Shown: positions 7,919 through 13,366 of the stretch, piece by piece
Position numbering within the stretch: position 1 is the first letter of the stretch
Layout: the number at the start of each line of letters is the position of its first letter
Origin: Bordetella parapertussis
GTDB lineage: Bacteria; Pseudomonadota; Gammaproteobacteria; Burkholderiales; Burkholderiaceae_C
NCBI GenBank assembly: GCA_945888535.1
Contig: CAMDAN010000063.1
Location: 1-14,474, forward strand
Length of the DNA: 14,474 nt
Reading direction: 5' to 3'
The notes under the pieces: model-generated
The model's input: the letters and a program-made list of their open reading frames with translations, nothing else
Database searches by the model: none
Told to the model about the DNA's origin: nothing
Position numbers and translations under genes: made by a program

Positions 7919-7979
7919 TGAATGTGGATCACATGTCCTGCTAGGATCAAGCCCGCTGAAAATGCGGGCTTACTTTTTT
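7710..7979 (+). repeat. Direct repeat, copy 1 (ATPase 3' end plus terminator)
   Basis: The stretch from 7710 through the stop at 7918 matches 11308-11516 without gaps at a constant offset of 3598, with 11 mismatches in 209 nt by my count (about 95%). Weaker similarity continues through the terminator hairpin and fades at about 7979, which is the znuB-like stop codon. This copy belongs to the complete ATPase gene. Confidence 0.93.
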
Positions 7980-7980
7980 A
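7949..7980 (+). terminator. Rho-independent terminator of the AAA+ ATPase gene
   Basis: AAGCCCGC (7949-7956) pairs perfectly with GCGGGCTT (7964-7971) around a 7-nt loop, followed by AC and six T. The T run reaches the stop codon of the convergent znuB-like gene (7978-7980). A slightly decayed copy is at 11547-11569. Confidence 0.9.
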
Positions 7981-8715
7981 TTGTGATTTAGTATTGATAT
8001 AGCGATGCAGGGCACTAAACGCACCGTAAGCCGACAAGGCCAGCGCTACCGTAGGGCCGCTTGGAGCATCCAACTCCCAAGAAGCAGCCAGACCTCCAGC
8101 GCAGGCAGTAAATGTGCCCAGCCAAGACATCATGCGACCGCAGCCAGCGCGTTGCCACAATGCTGGTGCAATCAACGCTGCAAAGACCACAAACAAGCCG
8201 AGCGCCGGAACAGCCATACTGGCAACCAAGGCAAAGGCCGGATAGAAAAAACCATCGCGCAACAAGTGCTTTCTTGCCATCGCTACCAGCACCGCGCAGC
8301 CAGCCAGCACCGCCACCTGGGCCCAGCCGGCCCAAAGCACATCAGCGGCCAGCAATTGACTCAGGCGCTCACGCCCGTGCGGGTCCTGGCCGGCTCCCAA
8401 CAGCGCCAGACTGGCACCCACCACATAAAGTAAACCGATCAGCGCCTCGCGCTGCTCGGGCCAGCGCTTTGCCAGCCAGGCCACCGCGCCGGCACACAGC
8501 AGCGCACCCGCGCTAGCCAGCAGCTGCGTGAGCAGCCAGTTAGGGTGACTTACCAGCGCAGTCACCCACAAGGCCGCTGCAGCCGCAGCCTGCGCCACGG
8601 CCAGATCAATGAAAACCACCCCGCGGGCCAGCACCTGTTCGCCTAGTGGCGCCAGCGCAAGTACACCCAGCAAAAGAGCCAGTACCGGATTCCAGAACCA
8701 AGCATCTAAACTCAT
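7978..8715 (-). CDS. Zinc/metal ABC transporter permease (ZnuB-like, ABC-3 family)
   Basis: A 245-residue, very hydrophobic protein with about seven to eight predicted membrane segments (for example 10-28, 33-55, 62-82, 90-108, 120-147, 157-186, 196-212, 220-236). The GVVFIDLAVAQAAA stretch (32-45) and the late YPAFALVASMAVPALGLFVV block (158-177) fit the ABC-3 family that imports Zn or Mn with a periplasmic binding protein. The ATG at 8715 overlaps the binding-protein stop (ATGA), a classic coupled pair; an open extension to 9075 is only a shadow of the binding-protein gene. It should need an ATPase (ZnuC), which is not present here. Its stop codon lies at the edge of the direct repeat and inside the T tract of the convergent terminator. 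Confidence 0.88.
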   Translation of the reverse strand: MSLDAWFWNPVLALLLGVLALAPLGEQVLARGVVFIDLAVAQAAAAAALWVTALVSHPNWLLTQLLASAGALLCAGAVAWLAKRWPEQREALIGLLYVVGASLALLGAGQDPHGRERLSQLLAADVLWAGWAQVAVLAGCAVLVAMARKHLLRDGFFYPAFALVASMAVPALGLFVVFAALIAPALWQRAGCGRMMSWLGTFTACAGGLAASWELDAPSGPTVALALSAYGAFSALHRYINTKSQ

Positions 8716-9644
8716 GATAGGGCCACGCCAAGCAAGCTGCTCAACATGTTGTCCACCCAACGAATAAGGCCCTCGGCGTCGGCATCCTCGCTTACCGTGG
8801 CCGGCAACACCAGCAGTGGCACGCCGCTGCCCAGCTGCCCGGTTAGCCATTTCCCCGGCCGAGAGTCCTGGTAGCCGGCTACCACCACGGCCATCGGCGG
8901 TTTGGCCTGCAAACCCGAAAGCAAGCGCTGCAAGTGACCCGGCGTGGGCGCCATACCTGGCGTGGGTTCCAGGTCGGCTGTCTGTTTGATGCCCAGCCAG
9001 TCCCACAGATAACCAAAGGTTGTGTGCTGCGCCGCCACCTGTCGTCCACGCAGGGGTATGGCGCGCTGCTGCCACTGGGTCAGCTGGCTTTTCCAGCGCA
9101 CTTCAAAGGCGACGCGGCGTTTCTCGATGGCCGCTTTCTGCGTGGGGATCTGCACTTGCAAACGGGCGGCCAGTGCATTGGCCACCAGCAATAGGTTGCG
9201 TGGATCCAGATGCACATGCGGATTGCCTTCGGCATGCACATCACCCGCCCAGGGCGTACCGATGGCGCCCGGTTGCGGGTCGATCATGTTTACATGGTCG
9301 GAGGCAAACAGCACATCCTGCACCTTAGCGTTGCCAGACCGTTGCAAGAGCTTGGGCAACCAGCCCGCCTCCAGCGAGGCACCGGTGCACACCGCCAGAT
9401 CGGCCTGCCTCAACTGGGCGATCAGCGCCGGCCTGGCCTCTATGTGGTGCGGGTCTTGCAATGAATGCGTTGCTACATGCACCCGGGCGTCGGGCAACAT
9501 CACGCGGGTCAGCGCGGCCCATTCAGGTTCACAGGCAAACACGGTGAAGGCCGCCGCCGGACCGGACATCAAAATACTCAACATGGCGCCAGACACAGTC
9601 ACCAGAACGGCCGCCCGGTAGCGTAGTTTAGAAAGAATGCGCAC
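8712..9644 (-). CDS. Zinc/metal ABC transporter substrate-binding protein (ZnuA-like)
   Basis: About 310 residues. A signal peptide ends near GPAAA-FTVFAC (29-38); the mature protein resembles cluster A-I metal-binding proteins: DPHHIEARP (64-72) with His66/His67, GNPHVHLDPRN (140-150) with His145, and AAQHTTFGYLWDWLG (204-218) with His207. These supply the usual three His ligands. The His-rich loop of many ZnuA proteins is missing, so Zn versus Mn rests on the linked Zur-like regulator. I start at GTG 9644, which has GGAG 6 nt upstream; ATG 9668 is possible but would place eight extra residues before the basic leader. The chosen start overlaps the outer-membrane protein gene by 17 nt, and the stop overlaps the permease start by 4 nt. 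Confidence 0.88.
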   Translation of the reverse strand: MRILSKLRYRAAVLVTVSGAMLSILMSGPAAAFTVFACEPEWAALTRVMLPDARVHVATHSLQDPHHIEARPALIAQLRQADLAVCTGASLEAGWLPKLLQRSGNAKVQDVLFASDHVNMIDPQPGAIGTPWAGDVHAEGNPHVHLDPRNLLLVANALAARLQVQIPTQKAAIEKRRVAFEVRWKSQLTQWQQRAIPLRGRQVAAQHTTFGYLWDWLGIKQTADLEPTPGMAPTPGHLQRLLSGLQAKPPMAVVVAGYQDSRPGKWLTGQLGSGVPLLVLPATVSEDADAEGLIRWVDNMLSSLLGVALS

Positions 9645-10749
9645 CGTGGGCTCCAAAGGACAGCACATACTGCAGCTGGACAGAATCTTTGCTCGCGTTC
9701 AGGAAAGCGTCACCTGTGGCACCGCGCTGGGTGGTGTATTGCAGGCGAAGCGTCTGCATGTGCGAAGGCTTCCAGGCCAGCATCAGTGCGTACTCGCACA
9801 AACGGGATTCATCATCCGGCGCATTCACACGCAGCCAGTCGGTTCGTGCACCGACTTCCCAGTTCGGGTTCAGACGCCAGGCCAGCGCCAGTGCGTGGGC
9901 GTGGTGCATGTCGCCAGCTGCATCAGAGTTGTGGGCGTAGACCCAGGCCGTCTCAAAAGTCACCCGTACCTGCTGGTCGCGGTTGTTGCCATTCGGTGCC
10001 CACTTCCAAGTGGCGTCCATCATCCAGGTCTTGCCGCCTGTGTACTGGGCACCATGCGCATGTGCGTGCGCTTCTCCCTCGACATGTTCTTCCACCAATG
10101 CTTCGCGTTCATTTCGAATGTGCGACAAACCCAGTTGCCAGCTTTGCGAGCGGCTCAGGTCATCGCCCATCTTGGCCACCAAGGTTGTCATACCAACCTG
10201 ACCTGGGATGTTAACAACGTCGGCGATAAATCGTTTGCCGTGAAATCCTTCAATGCCCAGCATCAGATACATATCGGTTGGTGCGGTCCAGTTCAGGCGC
10301 AGCCCGTCATCGTTCAAGTGGCCACCAAAAAACGCGCGGTAAAGCAACGGCCTTTCGACAAAATCGTCTGCGTGCGGATGCTGCTGGTTCAGGTAGCCGA
10401 TTTGCGAGGCAAAGCGTCCCCCGCGCACTTGCAGGCCATAAGGCAAGGCCTTGGTCTCCAGCCAGGCTTCTTCGATAGTTTTTTGCAGTTCTCCGCCCTC
10501 TGTCTCGAATGTGGCGGTCAGCTGTGCTTGGAAGTTCTTGCCCAATGGTCCCGACACCGACAAATCACTGTGACCCAATTGCAAGCCTTGGTCACGCGTG
10601 CCCACGGCAAGCGGTTTTGAGGTCATGCCCGCGTCCAGCACGGCGCCAAACTCCCAGCCATGCTCACCATCCGCGTGGCTTGCGCCGCTTGCAGCCAGGG
10701 CCAGTACCAGCATGGCGCTGCGGGTGATTTTGTGTCGTTGGGTGCTCAT
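9628..10749 (-). CDS. Outer-membrane beta-barrel protein with His-rich loops, probable zinc porin
   Basis: A 373-residue protein with a signal peptide (cleavage likely after SHA, residue 26), alternating strand-like segments throughout and a C-terminal Phe (GAHGAHSF), the hallmark of outer-membrane barrels. There is no TonB box or plug-like N-terminus and it is far shorter than TonB-dependent receptors, so a porin-like channel is likelier. Histidines cluster at 222-232 (EHVEGEAHAHAH) and 281-285 (MHHAH), with H124 and H126 in another probable loop; these could gather zinc at the surface. It is the first gene of the operon leading to the ZnuA- and ZnuB-like genes and faces the candidate Zur operator. 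GGA lies 9 nt before the ATG. The zinc role is inferred from context and histidines. Confidence 0.8.
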   Translation of the reverse strand: MSTQRHKITRSAMLVLALAASGASHADGEHGWEFGAVLDAGMTSKPLAVGTRDQGLQLGHSDLSVSGPLGKNFQAQLTATFETEGGELQKTIEEAWLETKALPYGLQVRGGRFASQIGYLNQQHPHADDFVERPLLYRAFFGGHLNDDGLRLNWTAPTDMYLMLGIEGFHGKRFIADVVNIPGQVGMTTLVAKMGDDLSRSQSWQLGLSHIRNEREALVEEHVEGEAHAHAHGAQYTGGKTWMMDATWKWAPNGNNRDQQVRVTFETAWVYAHNSDAAGDMHHAHALALAWRLNPNWEVGARTDWLRVNAPDDESRLCEYALMLAWKPSHMQTLRLQYTTQRGATGDAFLNASKDSVQLQYVLSFGAHGAHSF

Positions 10750-10791
10750 GGTCGTGCGTCCTTTTTCGATTGGGATTGCTTGGATTAAGAT

Positions 10792-10816
10792 GATAATGAT
10801 AATGCATTATTAATAA
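10792..10816. promoter_or_regulatory. Candidate Zur/Fur operator between zur-like gene and zinc operon
   Basis: The 102-nt divergent gap holds GATAATGATAATG (10792-10804) overlapping a perfect 12-nt palindrome ATAATGCATTAT (10799-10810). The block resembles the classical Fur box (GATAATGATAATCATTATC), and Zur boxes in proteobacteria are related AT-rich palindromes. Its position lets one bound dimer pair control both directions. No other strong palindrome is in the gap. Confidence 0.7.
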
Positions 10817-10851
10817 AAAGCAAGGGCCTTTGAATCAGTTAAGCTCAAAGG

Positions 10852-11235
10852 ATGGAAAGAAACACCCGTCAGCGAACAGCCATCCGAGACGCCATAGCAT
10901 TGGCAAACCGGCCCCTTTTAGCGCAGGAGGTGTTGGACGCAGCTCAAACTGAGGTCCCCGGTATGGGCGTTGCGACCGTCTACCGGAACATCAAGTCGAT
11001 GGTGGAAGAAGCCATCCTGCAAGAGGTGCGCCTGCCAGGAGAAAACCCACGATTTGAAATCGCTGGCCATAAGCATCATCACCACTTTCAGTGCACAAAG
11101 TGCCAACGGGTTTTTGATGTGCACGCTTGTCCGGGCAACATGTCTAGGCTGGCACCCTCGGGCTTCACGGTAGAGAACCATGACCTAACACTATATGGCC
11201 GCTGCAAAGACTGTGCAGCCATGGTTGCCACTTAA
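10852..11235 (+). CDS. zur: Fur-family metal regulator, probably Zur
   Basis: A 127-residue Fur-family protein: an N-terminal winged helix with the recognition region GVATVYRNIKSMVE (39-52), then a dimer/metal domain with GHKHHHHFQCTKC (72-84), and a second CxxC (C118, C121) in GRCKDC near the C-terminus. The two CxxC pairs make the structural zinc site; His75-78 and nearby residues fit a regulatory site. It probably represses the divergent zinc-uptake operon when zinc is plentiful, through the operator in between. It is somewhat shorter than typical Zur or Fur. The assignment to Zur rather than Fur or PerR comes from the neighbouring ZnuA/ZnuB-like genes. The AAGG before the ATG is too close to be a good ribosome binding site. 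Confidence 0.85.
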   Translation: MERNTRQRTAIRDAIALANRPLLAQEVLDAAQTEVPGMGVATVYRNIKSMVEEAILQEVRLPGENPRFEIAGHKHHHHFQCTKCQRVFDVHACPGNMSRLAPSGFTVENHDLTLYGRCKDCAAMVAT

Positions 11236-11272
11236 GGCAGCTAGTAATACTTGAAGGTCTAACGCAATTTGA

Positions 11273-11297
11273 TTGTCGCGATCTTGCTTGTCGCGAT
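11273..11297 (+). repeat. Two 10-nt direct repeats containing TCGCGA at the right junction
   Basis: TTGTCGCGAT occurs at 11273-11282 and again at 11288-11297, exactly 15 nt apart, each with the palindrome TCGCGA. They lie just after the zur-like gene and 10 nt before the second ATPase copy begins. They could be a protein-binding site or a remnant of a recombination site. Confidence 0.6.
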
Positions 11298-11307
11298 AAA
11301 AGGAATG

Positions 11308-11516
11308 GCCACCTTGTGGAGATGAATCAGATCACCTCGCCTGCGGCCTATTTGCCGCTGGGACAAAACATTCTTCAGGGTCTGGGAGTGGGCACTGGTG
11401 TCGTGACTGACACGACACTGGAGAGTTTGGCTATCCGTGCCCGCGGGTCACTGCGGGACTACAACCACAGCGTGATGATGGCAGGACTGGCGCAAGGGGG
11501 TCAGGTGCCGAGCTAG
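11308..11516 (+). pseudogene. Truncated 3' copy of the AAA+ ATPase gene
   Basis: Encodes the equivalent of ATPase residues 171-238, ending with the same GGQVPS and stop. The Walker motifs, sensor 1 and arginine finger are absent, and no ATG with a ribosome binding site precedes it, although a GTG at 11316 opens a 66-codon frame. Several of the 11 differences from copy 1 are synonymous, so the parent was a related gene under selection rather than a fresh duplicate of 7202-7918. Confidence 0.9.
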
Positions 11517-11569
11517 TGTCTGTGCATCACAGGTTCTGCTAGATTCAAGTCCGCTGGGAATGCGGGCTT
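11308..11569 (+). repeat. Direct repeat, copy 2 (ATPase 3' end plus terminator)
   Basis: Partner of the repeat at 7710-7979, offset 3598. After the stop, similarity drops but includes the terminator hairpin AAGTCCGC/GCGGGCTT (11547-11554 and 11562-11569), now with one G-T pair and only a broken T tract (GGTTGTTTT). Confidence 0.93.
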
Positions 11570-11578
11570 GGTTGTTTT
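11547..11578 (+). terminator. Terminator copy after the truncated ATPase
   Basis: Stem 11547-11554 with 11562-11569, 7-nt loop, followed by GGTTGTTTT. Weaker than copy 1 at 7949-7980 because of one G-T pair and an interrupted T run. It could still end transcription coming from the zur-like gene. Confidence 0.6.
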
Positions 11579-11842
11579 GATGGAATGTGATGAATTAAGA
11601 GAGGCGTGATAAAAGCTTAAACCCGCACTTAATTAAAAGTACAAGCAGCCACAAATTTTTCTTTGTCTACCACTTCAGCATGCCAATTCTTTGAATTTCC
11701 ACTTTCAAAGGACTTGGCTGCACCCAGCACCAAAGCCTTGCCGTGACTGGCTCTTGGACCCGCACCTGTTGAGTCGGAGCCGCCCATCCCGCCGGTGTAG
11801 CAAACCTGAGGCCTAGATGTTTTTGTCCTCTCACGCCCTGCG
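11570..11842. other. Region between the second ATPase repeat and the serine hydrolase genes
   Basis: About 270 nt with no recognised gene. It holds the possible 52-codon minus-strand ORF at 11629-11787 and an AT-rich stretch at about 11580-11640 that includes TTAATTAA-like self-complementary sequence. A minus-strand frame of 62 codons (11667-11855) also spans it but overlaps the hydrolase stop and looks like chance. No convincing terminator for the hydrolase gene was found. Confidence 0.4.
11629..11787 (-). CDS. Possible small ORF, 52 residues, unrecognised
   Basis: The minus strand from the ATG at 11787 gives 52 codons beginning MGGSDSTGAGPRASHGKALV and ending KEKFVAACTFN. Composition is protein-like, but the same frame stays open upstream into the hydrolase gene (one base out of its frame), so this may be the C-terminal remnant of a longer gene or chance. 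GGCGGG touches the ATG and is too close for a normal ribosome binding site. It begins 55 nt after the hydrolase stop on the same strand. No family recognised. Confidence 0.25.
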   Translation of the reverse strand: MGGSDSTGAGPRASHGKALVLGAAKSFESGNSKNWHAEVVDKEKFVAACTFN

Positions 11843-12952
11843 CTAGTGGGCCCAATACGTGCGAGTAACCTGTGTTACGAAATCATCTCCCTCTGAGCTG
11901 CGTAAGAGAATCAGGATCTTGTGATTGACCTTGTCCACAAAAGCTCGTTGTCCGTAAACACCCATCCAGATAAAGATGGGGCCGCGCTGATGGACCCAAG
12001 TCTGGTAACCATAGTCATAGCCGTAGGCAGCATTTCTTACTTGTGCTGAGGTCGCCGCACTCATGAAGCGTTTGGGGCATTCTCCCTGATCGCCGTCTAA
12101 TATTCGTTGCGAATGCGAAGCTAATCTTCCCCAATCTTGAAGTGTTGCGCTAAAGCCGCCAGCAGCGGAAACATAGCCGCTCTTATCCCGCAGCCAATAC
12201 GATTTTTCAGCCAAACCTGCGGGCTGTATCAAGTGCTTGTCGAAGGCGTTCAAAAAGTCATCGGGTGTGCCAAGCAATGAAGGTAGGGAGTTGGTGTCAC
12301 TATTTTTGTATACGAATATTCCGCGATTTTTAGGAGTCTCATCGAATGACTTGAGAACATCGGGCACGCTTTTCCTTCTGTACTCATAGAGATCATTCCA
12401 TTCATCTTTAATGGTGCCACTCTTCGTATCTAGGCTCCAATGATGTGCTCCGCTAGACATCGTTAGCAACTCAGCTATATTGGCATTTCCAAAGCTTGTA
12501 CCGCCCAGATTTGGCGCTATTGACTTGGAGGGTTGATTCAATTCGGCAGTCCCCCTTTCGCACAAGCCTAAGCCAACCGTATAGGCCGTTAAACTTTTGC
12601 TCATTGACCAGGAGAAAAATTTAGTCTGAGGCCCTAGACCTTGTTTGTATTTCTCCAGGACTATCTGACCTCTATCGATGGCAAGCATGGCTAAATTTGA
12701 AGCAGCCTTATCAAAGAGATCGGACATGATCCGATTCTTTTCCTCGTCCCTAGAGCTTAGATTCTTGCGAGGAAGATCACGAGGTATTGCAGACGGTTCA
12801 AAAGTTTTACTGTTGAACTTTTGTTCTGTGAAATAGCCGGTTTGATACTTCTCTTGGGACCAAGTCACCCACTCCTGAGCCATCGCTAGTTGAGACAGCA
12901 GAGCCAGGAAAAAGACCAAGACAGATGCTTTGAAGTAAATCTTATTTTTCAT
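11843..12952 (-). CDS. Secreted beta-lactamase-fold serine hydrolase (NylB/class C-like), paralog 1
   Basis: A 369-residue protein with a signal peptide (MKNKIYFKASVLVFFLALLS, cleavage likely after AMA at 25). The serine beta-lactamase-like fold is indicated by S116-M-S-K119 (nucleophile and general base), Y215-K-N217 (the YxN motif) and GVYGQ (331-335), where class C beta-lactamases have KTG. GFSATLQDWGRLA (266-278) is also typical of the PF00144 group, which holds esterases, D-aminopeptidases and 6-aminohexanoate oligomer hydrolases. The substrate cannot be told; a true antibiotic-resistance role is not supported because the third motif differs. It is AT-richer than the zinc genes. The ATG has only a weak GAG upstream. 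Same strand and general plan as the next gene. Confidence 0.85.
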   Translation of the reverse strand: MKNKIYFKASVLVFFLALLSQLAMAQEWVTWSQEKYQTGYFTEQKFNSKTFEPSAIPRDLPRKNLSSRDEEKNRIMSDLFDKAASNLAMLAIDRGQIVLEKYKQGLGPQTKFFSWSMSKSLTAYTVGLGLCERGTAELNQPSKSIAPNLGGTSFGNANIAELLTMSSGAHHWSLDTKSGTIKDEWNDLYEYRRKSVPDVLKSFDETPKNRGIFVYKNSDTNSLPSLLGTPDDFLNAFDKHLIQPAGLAEKSYWLRDKSGYVSAAGGFSATLQDWGRLASHSQRILDGDQGECPKRFMSAATSAQVRNAAYGYDYGYQTWVHQRGPIFIWMGVYGQRAFVDKVNHKILILLRSSEGDDFVTQVTRTYWAH

Positions 12953-13366
12953 ACTTACTCGATGTATTGGTAGATCGAAGCTATCAAAAGGCGTTTATTT
13001 CTTAAATAAACATGGGCGTTGGTGTTTGTAGGCCCAGGGATGTATCACGCGAAGCAGCTTGCTCTGCTTAGCTCAAGTTACTGAAACAGCTGGAAAACAG
13101 TCAGAACTCAAACCGCATTCATTAGCACTTATTTAAGCGTCAGTTTACTTTACGCTCGCCCATCCGGGTCAACCTCAAGCCGTCGGCACATCCGCACTCC
13201 TGTGCGTTGCTCAATTGGTGTGCAACACCTGTCTATGGAAGCGCAGCATAATAAAAGTCCTTGCACAAGGCGCGCCAAGCGGTGAAGCTATGCTGGATTA
13301 TTGTTGGATACGTTTCCAAGTTTTTGATTCTGCATGGGTCATCCCTAAGCAGTTAGATGAGCGATT
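12953..13366. other. 414-nt gap between the two serine hydrolase genes, inverted-repeat rich
   Basis: No gene recognised. It contains several short inverted repeats: GTTTATTT/AAATAAAC (12993-13011), AAGCAG/CTGCTT (13052-13069), GTTGC/GCAAC (13206-13226), CAGCATA (13244-13250) with TATGCTG (13289-13295), and CCTTGCACAAGG (13259-13270). Read on the minus strand the last is followed by ACTTTTATT and might be a weak terminator about 100 nt past the upstream hydrolase gene. The promoter of the 12952 gene should lie at the left end of this gap. Confidence 0.45.
12993..13011. promoter_or_regulatory. Perfect AT-rich palindrome upstream of the serine hydrolase gene
   Basis: GTTTATTT and AAATAAAC form a perfect 8-bp inverted repeat with a 3-nt spacer, 41 nt upstream of the ATG at 12952. 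The position suits an operator or an element near the promoter. It could also be an RNA hairpin in the leader. Confidence 0.4.

Noticed and set aside
8716..9075. N-terminal extension of the ZnuB-like permease to 9075
   Set aside because: It is out of frame with, and wholly inside, the ZnuA-like gene, reads as Arg/Gly-rich shadow, and the ATGA overlap at 8712-8715 gives a natural start.
9022..10620. Long plus-strand ORFs (199 and 327 residues) opposite the zinc operon
   Set aside because: They are antisense shadows in GC-rich DNA; the minus-strand proteins have signal peptides, family motifs and coupled overlaps.
11316..11516. A 66-residue independent gene
   Set aside because: It is the tail of the ATPase gene repeated, lacks the ATPase motifs and has no ribosome binding site.
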